From Rhizobium leguminosarum bv. trifolii WSM1325 (GTDB lineage Bacteria; Pseudomonadota; Alphaproteobacteria; Rhizobiales; Rhizobiaceae), in the NCBI GenBank assembly GCA_000023185.1, contig CP001622.1:4618501-4682500 (forward strand): 64,000 nucleotides of DNA, read 5' to 3'. The translations under genes were made by a program, and so were the position numbers. Every line of letters begins with the position of its first letter. Position 1 is the stretch's first letter. Under the pieces are notes generated by a model that worked only from the letters and a program-made list of their open reading frames with translations, searched no databases and was not told where the DNA came from. This document shows, in pieces, positions 54,358-63,731 of this stretch.

Positions 54358-54735
54358 TCACTCGGCGCGGAAGACGAAGCGCGAATAGCCGAAGAAGCTG
54401 AAGATCATCGAGGCGATGCTGGCGATCACCATGGCCGCCAGCGGCTGAAGCGCCGGCAGCGACAGCAGAAGCGCGGAATAGAGCCCGTAATTGACGAGCG
54501 CTGCCGTCACCCCGACGGAGCCGTAGCGGAAGCCTTCGGCGGCAAGCGAACGGCCGGAACGATCGAAGGTGAAGCTCCGATTGAAAGCCCAGGTCGCGGC
54601 CATCGCGAAGGCGATCGCCACGAGCCGCGCCAGAAACGGCCCGAGCGGCGTCAGATGAAGCAGCGCCGACAGGATGCCGGCATCGACGAGGAAGCCGATG
54701 CCGCCGGCGATGATGAAGCGGATGAGCTTTCTCAT
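54358..54735 (-). CDS. GtrA-family flippase-like membrane protein
   Basis: A 125-residue, four-helix GtrA protein. KLIRFIIAGGIGFLVDAGIL, the FAMAATWAFNRSFTFDRSGR loop and IFSFFGYSRFVF at the C-terminus are signatures. GtrA is proposed to flip bactoprenyl-linked sugar across the membrane. Its ATG overlaps the GtrB-like stop (ATGA), so both are made together. Partner GT-C-like gene is divergent at 55899. Confidence 0.9.
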   Translation of the reverse strand: MRKLIRFIIAGGIGFLVDAGILSALLHLTPLGPFLARLVAIAFAMAATWAFNRSFTFDRSGRSLAAEGFRYGSVGVTAALVNYGLYSALLLSLPALQPLAAMVIASIASMIFSFFGYSRFVFRAE

Positions 54736-55739
54736 GCGGCATCCGCCTTGCCGGGACGCGCACGCGATACCGGCCCTGCGTCGCTGAGCGGTGCCTTCAA
54801 CGCGCTCGGCCTTTCGAGGCCCATATAATGGATACGAAGCTGTTCGGCGCGGGCACGCGCAACGGAATCCAGAATGACGCCGGCGGTGAATAGCATGAAG
54901 GAGATCATCAGCAGCGCCGTCGACAGCACCCAGGTCGGCATGCGGCTGACGAGACCCGTTTCGAAATATTCCGCCAGCACCGGCGCCATGAAGCCGAGGC
55001 TCGCCAGCATGAAGGTGGCGCTGATCGCGCTGAAAAAGGCGAAGGGCCGGGTTTCCTTCATCAGCATCGCGAACATCCAGAGGATCTTGGCGCCGTCGCG
55101 GAATGTCGAAAGCTTGGAATGCGAGCCTTCCGGCCGGCGGCCATAGTCGAGCTCCAGCTCGCTGACCGGCAGCTTCAGCCGGGAGGCATGCACCGACATC
55201 TCGGTTTCGATCTCGAAGCCGCCGGATACCGCCGGGAAACTCTTGACGAAGCGGCGCGAAAACGCGCGGTAGCCGGAAAAGATATCGGTGAAGTCGGGGC
55301 CGAAGATCATCCGGTAGAGCAGGTTGAAAAGCCGGTTGCCGAGCGCATGGCCCTGACGGCCGGCATCGGCGTGCACGCCGCGCCTGGTGCCGACCACCAT
55401 GTCGGCGCGCTCGGTGAGCAGCGTGCGCACCAGTTCTTCGGCATCCTCAGGCGCATAGGTGCCGTCGCCGTCGGCGATGATGTAGATGTCGGCGTCGATA
55501 TCGGCGAACATCCGGCGCACGACATGGCCCTTGCCCTGACGCCGCTCGCGCACGACATGCGCGCCGGCAAGCATTGCCTGCAGCGCGGTGCCGTCGGTGG
55601 AATTGTTGTCGTAGACGTGGATCGCAGCATCGGGCAGCGTCGCCCGGAAGCCCTGCACGACAGCGCTGATCGTCGCCGCTTCATTATAGCAGGGAAGCAG
55701 AACGGCAATATTCAGATTATCGGTGCGCGATCGGGCCAT
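54732..55739 (-). CDS. GtrB-like prenyl-phosphate glycosyltransferase (GT2)
   Basis: A 335-residue GT2 of the dolichyl-phosphate mannosyltransferase/GtrB type. IAVLLPCYNEAATISAVVQG, YDNNSTDGT and the metal motif YIIADGDGTY (DGD) are in the catalytic domain (1-215). DIFSGYRAFSRRFVKSFP is the acceptor loop, and two helices (about 235-300) anchor it. It should load a sugar onto undecaprenyl phosphate. With GtrA and the divergent GT-C-like protein it makes a three-part glycan modification system; the sugar moved is not identifiable. Confidence 0.92.
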   Translation of the reverse strand: MARSRTDNLNIAVLLPCYNEAATISAVVQGFRATLPDAAIHVYDNNSTDGTALQAMLAGAHVVRERRQGKGHVVRRMFADIDADIYIIADGDGTYAPEDAEELVRTLLTERADMVVGTRRGVHADAGRQGHALGNRLFNLLYRMIFGPDFTDIFSGYRAFSRRFVKSFPAVSGGFEIETEMSVHASRLKLPVSELELDYGRRPEGSHSKLSTFRDGAKILWMFAMLMKETRPFAFFSAISATFMLASLGFMAPVLAEYFETGLVSRMPTWVLSTALLMISFMLFTAGVILDSVARARAEQLRIHYMGLERPSALKAPLSDAGPVSRARPGKADAA

Positions 55740-55898
55740 GACTCTACTCGTTACACTTAAAGCCGCGCTCAGCCTAAATCACGCGCCGTTAATAAGACCC
55801 TATGACGCAGGCAAAAATAGCAGCTGCCACAAACGGCTTTACACTTTCTTGATCGGCGGCGGCTAAAGTTCGGGTATCGAAACGAAGCGCTAACCACA

Positions 55899-57767
55899 AT
55901 GAACGCTGTGCAGCCGATCCCCCACGCATCCTCCGCGATCGACGCTCCCAGGGGCGGGGTGCCCGCTCCCAGGGGCGGGCTGCGCGACCTGCTGACGCGT
56001 CTCTGGCCAACCGTCATCGCCTATAGCGTCATCCTTGCTGCGGCCATCCTCATCACCAAGCTTTCCGGCGCCACCGATTACGTCGGCCCCGACAATGATG
56101 ACGGAATGCGTCTCGTCGAAGCTCGCGATTTTCTGGCCGGGCAGGGTTGGTTCGATCTGATGCAATACCGTCTCGGCCTCGATGGCGGTACGCTGATGCA
56201 TTGGTCGCGGCTGATCGATCTGCCGATCGCCTCGCTGATCTGGTTCTTCGGCCTGTTTGCGCCCCGCGAGACGGCCGAAGCGCTGGCGCTCGCTGTCTGG
56301 CCGGTATCGCTCATCCTGCCCGCCATGCTCGCCATGGCGGTTGCCGGCCGGCGCATCGGCGGGGTTGCCGCCATGCATATCAGTCTCGGCTTGACCGGTC
56401 TTGCAATCTACACCGGAAACCGTTTCGCGCCTGGCGCCATCGATCACCACAATGCGCAGCTGGGGCTGGTCGCGACGATGATCGCGATGCTTCTGGATCC
56501 AGAGCGTCGAGCCTGGAGCTATGCGGTTGCCGGCGTCGCGGCAGCCGTTGCCATCGCCATCGGCGCCGAGACGACCCCCTTCGTCGCCGCCGTCTGCCTG
56601 ACCATTGCCCTGCTCTGGGCATGGGAAGGCGAAGATTTCGCCGCCGCCGCCAAGGCCTTCGGGCTGGCGCTGGCGATTGCGATCAGCATCCTCTTCTTTG
56701 CAACGGTGCCGCCCCGGCTTTATTCGACGGTCACCTGCGACAATCTCTCGCTCGGCTATTACAGCCTGGCGGCGATCGGCGGCGGGTTGCTTTTGTTCTC
56801 GGCGGTTTTTGCCAGCCACCTGCGCCGGCCCTTGCGCTTTGCCGCACTCGCCGTCGTCGGCGCCGGCGTTCTCGGTTCGGCGATCGTGATCGCACCGCAA
56901 TGCCTGAGCGATCCGCTGGCCGGTCTCGACCCGATGCTGGTCGAACTCTGGCTGAGAAATGTTTCGGAAGCGCAGTCGATTTTCGCTCTCGGACGCACCG
57001 ATCCCTTCTCGATCGGTGGCTTCTATGCGGCCGGCCTGTTCGGCATCGCCGTCTGCATCTTCCGTGTCTTTCAGCGTGACCGCATGCAAATCCACCTGGT
57101 CTTGCTCTTCCTGCTGATGACGAGCTGGGCAATCGCGCTGGTCCAGGTGCGCGGTTCGACGTTCTCGAACCTGATCTCCATCCTGCCGCTTGCCCTGTTG
57201 ATTATCGATGTCCGCCGCATCTCCAACGGCGACGGCGAAAATGTCGCCGCCGCCTTCGTCTACATCGTCACCGTGCTCGCCAGTGCTCCGGCCGCCTGGG
57301 CGGTCGGCGGCGGGTTTATCTCGCTGCAGATGGAGAATGCTGCGCAGAAGAAGGCGGCAGAGCCGGCAAAGAAGATTTCCTGCGCATCGCAAGCGGCGCT
57401 GGCGCCGCTCGCCGGGCTACCGGCCGGACTGGTCTCCGCGCCGTCGGAAATGGGCGTGCCGATCCTCCGCTTCACCGCGAACCGGGTTCTCTCCGCGCCC
57501 TATCATCGCAATCAGGGCGGCATGCTGACGGAACTGCATATCGATATGGCGGAGCCGCAGGAGGCGGAGGCCTTTTTGAAAGGGACCGGCGTAACGGTGC
57601 TTGCCTTCTGCCCCGGCGACCTACAGACCCGCGAGATCGCCAAACTGAAGCCGGATGGGCTCTATGCTGAGCTCGGCAAGGGCAATATCCCGCCCTATCT
57701 GGAACCGCTTCCGAAGGCAGCGGACGTGGGCGTTCAGTTCTTTCGCTATCGGCCGGCGATGAACTGA
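55899..57767 (+). CDS. Large GT-C-like membrane protein
   Basis: A 622-residue membrane protein with about eleven helices and a periplasmic C-terminal domain after residue 455. The first periplasmic loop has VGPDNDDGMRLVEARDFLAG (acidic DNDDGMR) and a later loop has GAIDHHNAQLGL. Both recall GT-C lipid-sugar transferases and oligosaccharyltransferase-type proteins. I infer it takes the sugar from the GtrB product and puts it on a glycan. It is divergent from gtrB-like/gtrA-like across 159 bases. The N-terminal tail holds a short repeat (APRGGVPAPRGG). Confidence 0.7.
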   Translation: MNAVQPIPHASSAIDAPRGGVPAPRGGLRDLLTRLWPTVIAYSVILAAAILITKLSGATDYVGPDNDDGMRLVEARDFLAGQGWFDLMQYRLGLDGGTLMHWSRLIDLPIASLIWFFGLFAPRETAEALALAVWPVSLILPAMLAMAVAGRRIGGVAAMHISLGLTGLAIYTGNRFAPGAIDHHNAQLGLVATMIAMLLDPERRAWSYAVAGVAAAVAIAIGAETTPFVAAVCLTIALLWAWEGEDFAAAAKAFGLALAIAISILFFATVPPRLYSTVTCDNLSLGYYSLAAIGGGLLLFSAVFASHLRRPLRFAALAVVGAGVLGSAIVIAPQCLSDPLAGLDPMLVELWLRNVSEAQSIFALGRTDPFSIGGFYAAGLFGIAVCIFRVFQRDRMQIHLVLLFLLMTSWAIALVQVRGSTFSNLISILPLALLIIDVRRISNGDGENVAAAFVYIVTVLASAPAAWAVGGGFISLQMENAAQKKAAEPAKKISCASQAALAPLAGLPAGLVSAPSEMGVPILRFTANRVLSAPYHRNQGGMLTELHIDMAEPQEAEAFLKGTGVTVLAFCPGDLQTREIAKLKPDGLYAELGKGNIPPYLEPLPKAADVGVQFFRYRPAMN

Positions 57768-57887
57768 CGCCGGCAATCTTCAGGACGGGATAAGCATGTC
57801 GCGATAACGACATGCGTAAAAACAGCGTAAGCGCGGGAAGCCAATCTGAAAGATCGCGATGCGCTTATCAGTGTGAAAAACGCGCTG

Positions 57888-58133
57888 TCAGTGCGAAACG
57901 CGCATGGCGCGGCGAAGACGCTGACTGGCATAAAGCCCGAGTACGAAGAGCATGAGGCCGCCATTATAGCCGAGCACGGCATAGACGAATGCCAGAATCG
58001 ACACCGGCCCCGGCGAGGTTATCGCCGCCAGCGCGAATGTGATTCCGATCAGCGCGGCGACCAGCGCGATCACGCCAGCCGAACGAGTCTGCCCGGCGCT
58101 GACGCCCAATGCTGCTGCTGTGAGAATAATCAT
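57888..58133 (-). CDS. Small two-helix membrane protein
   Basis: An 81-residue membrane protein. GGAAGG six bases before ATG 58133 sets the start; the open frame to 58187 is not needed. Helices at about residues 16-38 and 45-70, with a basic C-terminal end (SQRLRRAMRVSH) that should face the cytoplasm. No recognised family. It stands alone on the strand opposite to xseA. Confidence 0.7.
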   Translation of the reverse strand: MIILTAAALGVSAGQTRSAGVIALVAALIGITFALAAITSPGPVSILAFVYAVLGYNGGLMLFVLGLYASQRLRRAMRVSH

Positions 58134-58473
58134 TTCAGCACCTTCCCAGAGAGAACGAGGGGAAGCATAGGAAGCGCCAACTAACAAAGATTTACCGGCG
58201 ATCTTCGCCGAAAAGCCTTTGTATTACGGTGGTTAGCAATCCCTTTCGGCTAAAACGCATATTCTAACTATCCGTTCCGCAACAAAACAGATTTACACGA
58301 TTTTGTTGTTTGTCCACCTGGCTGCAACGAGTGCATGTGCAGGATGCGTTGAGACGAGCGCGCTTGATGCAATGGCGACGAACCCTCCCCACAACGATTT
58401 CAACGGCCGGGAAAACAGGTTCCTGCGCCAAGGCCGAGCTTCCCGTTTATCGCTGATCGACATACAAAGAGGG
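58134..58473. other. Gene-free stretch upstream of xseA
   Basis: About 340 bases with no gene I can support. The central part (about 58190-58320) is AT-rich with a run of AAAACAGATTTACACGATTT, and probably carries the promoters of xseA and of the small membrane protein. No repeat family is seen. Confidence 0.5.
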
Positions 58474-60054
58474 ATGAGCAACGTCTTCGACGGCGATTCG
58501 CCGACCAACCTTGCCGAATATTCGGTTTCGGAACTTTCCGGCTCGATCAAGCGCACCGTCGAAACCGCCTTCGACCAGGTTCGCGTGCGCGGCGAAATAT
58601 CAGGCTATCGTGGGCCGCACTCCTCGGGCCATGCCTATTTCGCGCTGAAGGACGATCGCGCCCGCATCGACGCTGTCATCTGGAAGGGCACCTTCTCACG
58701 ACTGAAGTTCCGTCCGGAAGAGGGCATGGAAGTCATCGCCACCGGCAAGGTCACCACCTTTCCGGGTTCCTCGAAATATCAGATCGTCATCGAGACGCTG
58801 GAGCCGGCCGGCGCCGGCGCGCTGATGGCGCTGATCGAGGAGCGCAAGCGCAAGCTCGGCGCCGAGGGCCTGTTCGATGCCGCCCGCAAAAAGCGGCTGC
58901 CCTTCATGCCCGGCGTAATCGGCGTCGTCACCTCGCCGACCGGCGCCGTCATCCGCGATATCCTTCACCGCATCTCCGATCGTTTTCCTGTGCATGTCCT
59001 CGTCTGGCCGGTGAAGGTCCAGGGCGAGGGCTCCGGCGAGGAGGTGGCGAACGCCATCCGCGGCTTCAACGCGCTGGAACCTTCAGGCGCCATCCCGCGC
59101 CCGGATGTGTTGATCGTCGCACGCGGCGGCGGCAGCCTGGAAGATCTCTGGAGCTTCAACGACGAAATCGTCGTGCGTGCTGCGGCCGAAAGCCGGATAC
59201 CGCTGATCTCGGCCGTCGGCCATGAGACCGACTGGACGCTGATCGACTACGCCGCCGATGTCCGTGCGCCCACGCCGACGGGGGCAGCGGAAATGGCAGT
59301 GCCGGTCAAGGCGGAGCTCGAGGCGCAGGCCGCCGCTCTTGCCGCGCGCCTGCAGGGCTGCATGAACCGGCAGATGGATCAGCGCCGCCAGTCGGTGCGT
59401 GCTCTGATGCGGGCATTGCCGTCGCTCGATCAGCTTCTCGCCTTGCCGCGCCGCCGTTTCGACGAGGCGGCAACCGGTCTCGGCCGCGGGCTGGAGCTCA
59501 ACACTATCAACAAGCGCCGCGGCTTCGAGCGTGTCGCCGCGCATCTGCGCCCCGATCTGCTCGCCGGCCGCATCGCCGAGCGCCGCCAGACGCTGAACGA
59601 GCGCATGGCCCGGGCCGAGCGCATGGTTGAGCGGCTGATCGACCGTTCGAAATCGCGCGTCGACCGCGCCGAAGCCATCCTCGCCTCACTGCCGGCCCGG
59701 CTGAAGACCCAGACCGACCGCGGTCGCGAACGCCTCGGCAATCTTTCGCGCCATGCCGATACGGCGGTCCGCCACCAGCTGACCCGCGCGCGCGCCGAAC
59801 TTTCTTCGCAGGACCGCGTGCTGCAATCGCTCTCCTACAAGAATGTGCTGAAGCGCGGCTATGCCGTCATTCGCGATGAGGATAACAGGCCGGTCTCGCA
59901 GGCTGCTCAGCTCTCCGCCGGCATGGGCATCGCCATCGAATTCGCCGACGGCCGTGTCGGCGCCATGACCACGGAAGGCGGCGCACCGCCGGCCGGGGCC
60001 AAGAAGCGCAGCGCAAGACCCGCAGACCCACCGAAGCAGGGAAGCCTGTTCTGA
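58474..60054 (+). CDS. xseA: Exodeoxyribonuclease VII large subunit
   Basis: A 526-residue XseA, the length seen in other rhizobia. The N-terminal OB fold ([36 protein letters not shown]) precedes the catalytic domain (about 125-300, [17 protein letters not shown] and [15 protein letters not shown]). A long coiled-coil arm (about 300-450) ends with [11 protein letters not shown]. With XseB it degrades single-stranded DNA for mismatch repair and topoisomerase damage. xseB is not in the window. ATG 58474 ([12 protein letters not shown]) has AGAGG just before it. Confidence 0.96.
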   Translation: MSNVFDGDSPTNLAEYSVSELSGSIKRTVETAFDQVRVRGEISGYRGPHSSGHAYFALKDDRARIDAVIWKGTFSRLKFRPEEGMEVIATGKVTTFPGSSKYQIVIETLEPAGAGALMALIEERKRKLGAEGLFDAARKKRLPFMPGVIGVVTSPTGAVIRDILHRISDRFPVHVLVWPVKVQGEGSGEEVANAIRGFNALEPSGAIPRPDVLIVARGGGSLEDLWSFNDEIVVRAAAESRIPLISAVGHETDWTLIDYAADVRAPTPTGAAEMAVPVKAELEAQAAALAARLQGCMNRQMDQRRQSVRALMRALPSLDQLLALPRRRFDEAATGLGRGLELNTINKRRGFERVAAHLRPDLLAGRIAERRQTLNERMARAERMVERLIDRSKSRVDRAEAILASLPARLKTQTDRGRERLGNLSRHADTAVRHQLTRARAELSSQDRVLQSLSYKNVLKRGYAVIRDEDNRPVSQAAQLSAGMGIAIEFADGRVGAMTTEGGAPPAGAKKRSARPADPPKQGSLF

Positions 60055-60056
60055 CG

Positions 60057-60650
60057 ATGCGGATCCTGCTGGTGCTTGCCCATCCGCTGGAGGATAGTTT
60101 CGCCGCTGCCGTGGCGAGGACCGCGCGCGAAGCACTGGAAGCCTCCGGCCATGTTGTCGATCTGCTCGATCTCTATGCTGAGAATTTCGATCCGCGTCTT
60201 TCGAAGGCTGAGCGCGGCGGCTATTTCGACCAGCCCTACGACACCTCAGCCGTAGCCGACATCGTTGCCCGCCTGAATGCTGCCGATGGCCTCATTCTCG
60301 TCTTTCCGCAATGGTGGTTCAATTTCCCCGCCATCCTCAAGGGCTTCTTCGACCGTGTCTTCGCCCCCGGCGTTGCCTTCAGCCATGATGCTGCCGGCGG
60401 CCGTATCGTGCCGCAGCTGACCAATATCAGGCTGCTCTATGCGCTGACGACGACAGGCTCGCCCTGGTGGCTGGTGCGTGTCTATATGGGCGATCCGGTG
60501 CGCCGGCTCCTGAAGCGCGGCATCGCCGCCTTCTGCTCGAAGGGATTGAATTTCAAGATGCTCAGCCTGCACGACATGGACCGCGCCACCGATGCGAAGC
60601 GCAGGGCGCATCTCTATCGCGTGCGCAAGCTGCTATCGGCAATTCGCTAA
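60057..60650 (+). CDS. NAD(P)H quinone oxidoreductase-like flavodoxin-fold protein (NQO1/KefF type)
   Basis: A 197-residue flavodoxin_2 protein. MRILLVLAHPLEDSF is the phosphate loop; LILVFPQWWFNFPAILKGFF is the family signature, followed by DRVFAPGVAFSHDA. It should bind FMN or FAD and reduce quinones or related compounds by two electrons. It starts two bases after the xseA stop, so is translationally coupled, but no functional link to exonuclease VII is known. Confidence 0.88.
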   Translation: MRILLVLAHPLEDSFAAAVARTAREALEASGHVVDLLDLYAENFDPRLSKAERGGYFDQPYDTSAVADIVARLNAADGLILVFPQWWFNFPAILKGFFDRVFAPGVAFSHDAAGGRIVPQLTNIRLLYALTTTGSPWWLVRVYMGDPVRRLLKRGIAAFCSKGLNFKMLSLHDMDRATDAKRRAHLYRVRKLLSAIR

Positions 60651-60754
60651 AGCAAAAGCGTGCAGCGGGTTTGCGTTCGAAAATTGCGTGAAAAAACAGA
60701 TAGGATGAGAGCTGCTCGCGATGCCGTGGAACCGGCACGGCCCTCCCTCCAGCC

Positions 60755-61105
60755 TCATCCTGAGGTGCCCCGCAGGGGCCTCGAAGGACGGGGCTGGCCA
60801 CGGGCAGCTCGCCCGGCTTTAACCGGCCCGCGCTTCGACAAATCAGGCAGGGCCTCGTAATCCATTGCCATCAACGCTTCCTTCTTTCGGCGCGACCAGC
60901 CCTTGATCTGGCGCTCGCGGGCGATGGCGTCGATGATGCGGTCATAGGTTTCGCTGAAGACGAGTTCGACCGGGCGGCGCTTGGCGGTATAGCCGTCATA
61001 GGTCCCGGCATTATGCTCCCAGACACGCGCCTCAATCTCCTACTTGGTGAGGCCGGTATAATATGAGCCGTCGCTACAGCGGAGAATATAGACGGTGACT
61101 TCCAT
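60755..61105 (-). pseudogene. GIY-YIG endonuclease-family gene with in-frame stop
   Basis: From ATG 61105 the frame gives MEVTVYILRCSDGSYYTGLT and a Lys, then TAG at 61042-61040. After it the same frame continues EIEARVWEHNAGTYDGYTAK then RRPVELVFSETYDRI to a basic end and TGA at 60755. The segments match the small UPF0213-like GIY-YIG proteins (VYILRCSDGSYYTG; VWEHN; ETYDR). The stop replaces codon 22, next to the family motif. The last 40 or so codons run into the 60741-60799 repeat. Probably inactive unless the amber codon is read through. Confidence 0.8.
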
Positions 61106-61153
61106 GGCGGAAGGCTAGCATGGGGTGAAGGCGGCAACAATGAGGCGTTGTGG

Positions 61154-61607
61154 CGGACGGCCACCCGCCCCCGTCCTTCGAGGCTCCGGCCTGCGGCCTG
61201 CGCACCTCAGGATGAGGTCTGATCGTGGTGCCGTGAGGCTGGTGGACTGATCAAAGCTCCGGGCATCCCAGGCCGATCAGCCTTTCGCTGTCCTTCTGGC
61301 GGCCCTCTCTCCAGCCTCATCCTGAGGTGCCCCGCAGGGTCCTCGAAGGACGAGGCTGGCCGCCGGCGTATCATCCAACAATGCAGGCGTTGCGGTGAGC
61401 GCGGGGCCACCCGCCCCCGTCCTTCGAGGCTTCGGCCTTTGGCCTCCGCACCTCAGGATGAGGGCTGATCGTGGTGCCGTGTGATTGGTGACCTGATCAA
61501 GGCTCCAGGCATCCCAGGCTGATGAGCCTGCCGCTATCCTTCTGGCACGCCCTCTCCAGCCTCATCCTGAGGTGCCCCGCAGGGGCCTCGAAGGACGGGG
61601 CTGGCCG
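61154..61607. repeat. Two tandem direct copies of a unit of about 205 bases
   Basis: Unit 1 (61154-61363) and unit 2 (61400-61607) have the same order: inverted repeat, TGATCGTGGTGCCGTG, GGCATCCCAGGC, then direct repeat. The offset is about 245 bases and the two match throughout with scattered differences. This is the main content of the 540-base gap between the pseudogene and the M29 gene. Confidence 0.7.
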
Positions 61608-61647
61608 CACCAGCGCGCTTTATCCAGTCAGCGCACGATGATGCCGC

Positions 61648-62901
61648 TCAGGCCCATTCGCCCTGCCGCATCACCGGAACCCGTGAACCATCCGGCTTGA
61701 TGCCGTCGATATCGACTTTGTCCGAGCCGATCATCCAGTCGATATGGATCAGGCTGGAATTGCCGCCCTGCGCCTTGATCTGCTCCTGGCTCAGTGTCGC
61801 GCCATCGAGGAAGCACTTGGAATAGCACTGGCCGAGTGCGATGTGGCACGAGGCGTTTTCGTCGAACAGCGTGTTGTAGAACAGGATGCCGCTGGCCGAG
61901 ATCGGTGAGGAATGCGGCACCAGCGCCACTTCGCCGAGCCGGCGCGCGCCCTCGTCGGTATCGAGCACCTTGTTCAAGACCTCTTCGCCGCGCGAGGCCT
62001 TGGCCTCGACGATGCGCCCACCCTCGAAACGTACCTGGATATTGTCGATCAACGTGCCCTGGTGCGAGAGCGGCTTGGTGCTCGACACATGGCCTTCGAC
62101 GCGCAGCGCATGCGGCGTGGTGAAGACTTCCTCGGTCGGGATGTTCGGATTGCAGGTAATGCCGTTCTTGGCGGTGGAAGCGCCGCCATGCCATTCATGC
62201 CCGTCGGCAAGGCCGATCGTCAGGTCGGTACCCGGTCCCTGGAAATGCAGCGAGGCGAAACGCTCGCCGTTCAGCCAGGCGGATCGCTTGCCAAGATTGG
62301 CATTGTGCTCGGCCCAGGCGGCGACGGGATCGCTGACATCGACGCGCGAGGCGGCAAAGATCGCCTTGGCGAGCTTGGCAATCGCAATCGGTTCCGGATC
62401 GTCGGGGAAGACCACCTTGGCCCAGGATGGGTTCGGGTAGGAGACGATGTTCCAGTTGATGTCGAAATTCGAGATCTTCTCCAGCGCCGGCTTGTAGGCC
62501 GTTGAGTTGGCGCGATTGGCGCGGCCGACCTTGCCGGCATCCTGCTCGGACAGCAGCATCGGATTGTCGCCGGCGACCGCAAGACGGGCCGCCCCGTTGG
62601 CATAGGCCTTGGCCATGCCCTCGTAGAGCCAGCCGGAGGCGCGGTCGAAGCTCTCGTCGCTGCCATATTGATAGCGCGCCAGCGTCGTTTCCTCGTCGGA
62701 ATAGAAGGCGGAGACCAGTCCGGCGCCGGCCAGATAGGCATGCTTGGTGATCAGGCGAACCAGCGGCAGCGCCACGACAGGCGCGGTGATCACCAGATCC
62801 TGACCTTTTTGCAGCTGCAGCCCGACCTTGACGGCGACTTCCGCAAGTTTTTCCAGCTTGACGGGATCAATTGTGTTCTGGCTCTGGGGCATGAAAGTCA
62901 T
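61648..62901 (-). CDS. M29-family aminopeptidase
   Basis: A 417-residue thermophilic-aminopeptidase (AmpS/PepS/AmpT) family enzyme. Metal ligands fit the family: Glu in NIPTEEVFTTPH, Glu and His in ASCHIALGQCYS, and His and Asp in NSSLIHIDWMIGSDKVDIDG. It releases N-terminal residues from peptides using cobalt, zinc or manganese, in the cytoplasm. ATG 62901; a second ATG three codons later is possible. It stands alone between the repeat field and the GST. Confidence 0.95.
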   Translation of the reverse strand: MTFMPQSQNTIDPVKLEKLAEVAVKVGLQLQKGQDLVITAPVVALPLVRLITKHAYLAGAGLVSAFYSDEETTLARYQYGSDESFDRASGWLYEGMAKAYANGAARLAVAGDNPMLLSEQDAGKVGRANRANSTAYKPALEKISNFDINWNIVSYPNPSWAKVVFPDDPEPIAIAKLAKAIFAASRVDVSDPVAAWAEHNANLGKRSAWLNGERFASLHFQGPGTDLTIGLADGHEWHGGASTAKNGITCNPNIPTEEVFTTPHALRVEGHVSSTKPLSHQGTLIDNIQVRFEGGRIVEAKASRGEEVLNKVLDTDEGARRLGEVALVPHSSPISASGILFYNTLFDENASCHIALGQCYSKCFLDGATLSQEQIKAQGGNSSLIHIDWMIGSDKVDIDGIKPDGSRVPVMRQGEWA

Positions 62902-63027
62902 GGTTCAACCTGCCTTCTGTCATCGACGGTGCGAGGCTGGAAGATTTAGACCCGTTTGCGGCGAAAATGAAGCGTATCGCCGCCGAATTGCAAGCGGCCG
63001 GATATATGTCCGCCCGCCGGCCGTGCT

Positions 63028-63711
63028 TCAGGCGGCGGCAGGTTGCCTGAGCAGGATCGAGTTATGCTTGTCGAGGAATTCCATCAGCCGCTGCGGGTAG
63101 TCTTCGCCAACGGCGGCCTTGACGCTTGCCCGCTCGGAGAGAGCCTTGCGCCAGCGCTTCACCCGCTCAAGCCCTTCGAAGATGTCGCTGTCGCCGAGCG
63201 TCTCGAAGAGATCGAAATACCGAAAGACCGGCGCGAAGACGGCGTCGACGAGGCTGAAGTCGTTGCCGGCGAAATACGGCCCGTCCGTCAACATCTTCTC
63301 GACAGTTGCGAATTTGGCGATGAGCGCCTTGCGCTTGGCCTCCAACTGCGCGGCATCCTCGGCGGTCTCGTAACCCCAGAGATCGGAAAGCACGGAGGAA
63401 CCGAATTCCATCCAGCCGCGATGGCGGGCACGCGTCAGCGCGTCGTTGGGATGCAGCGCGACACCCGGCTGCGTTTCCTCCAGATATTCGCAGATGACGC
63501 TGCTTTCGAACAGCACCGCCTCGCTGCCGTCCTCCTCCTCGATCCGCAGCAGTGGCACTTTGCCCAGCGGCGAGATCTGCAGGAACCAGTCGGGCTTGTC
63601 GGCAAGATCGATGTTGATGCGCTCGAAGGGCACGCCCTTTTCGAGCAGAGCGATCGCGGCGCGCTGCACATAGGGGCAGAGATGATGGCTGACGAGGGTA
63701 AGCTTGCTCAT
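63028..63711 (-). CDS. Glutathione S-transferase family protein
   Basis: A 227-residue GST. The thioredoxin-like N-terminus has LVSHHLCPYVQRAAIALLEK with Cys12 at the catalytic position, then GKVPLLRIEEEDG and SSVICEYLEE; the C-terminus is helical. Cys at this position suggests an omega- or lambda-like thiol transferase rather than a classic conjugating GST. It is divergent from a MarR-type gene with paired operators between, so its expression is probably ligand-controlled. Confidence 0.9.
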   Translation of the reverse strand: MSKLTLVSHHLCPYVQRAAIALLEKGVPFERINIDLADKPDWFLQISPLGKVPLLRIEEEDGSEAVLFESSVICEYLEETQPGVALHPNDALTRARHRGWMEFGSSVLSDLWGYETAEDAAQLEAKRKALIAKFATVEKMLTDGPYFAGNDFSLVDAVFAPVFRYFDLFETLGDSDIFEGLERVKRWRKALSERASVKAAVGEDYPQRLMEFLDKHNSILLRQPAAA

Positions 63712-63731
63712 GGGGGCCTCCTTGGCAATGA

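Larger units (their letters stand above)
60741..61607. repeat. Field of five mirrored CCTCATCCTGAGG repeats
   Basis: Core CAGCCTCATCCTGAGGTGCC...CTCGAAGGAC occurs at 60741-60799, 61301-61363 and 61549-61607. Inverted copies (GTCCTTCGAGG...CCTCAGGATGAGG) lie at about 61158-61222 and 61403-61470. Each unit can fold into a hairpin through CCTCATCCTGAGG and CCCCGCAGGGG. The region apart from the pseudogene has no gene. Confidence 0.8.

Noticed and set aside
55890..57392. A 500-codon minus-strand open frame opposite the GT-C-like gene
   Set aside because: Very polar, low-complexity translation with no motif; the plus-strand frame has coherent membrane helices.
60741..61607. CRISPR-like array
   Set aside because: Repeats are few, alternate in orientation, have uneven spacing and no cas genes; they are palindromic intergenic repeats.
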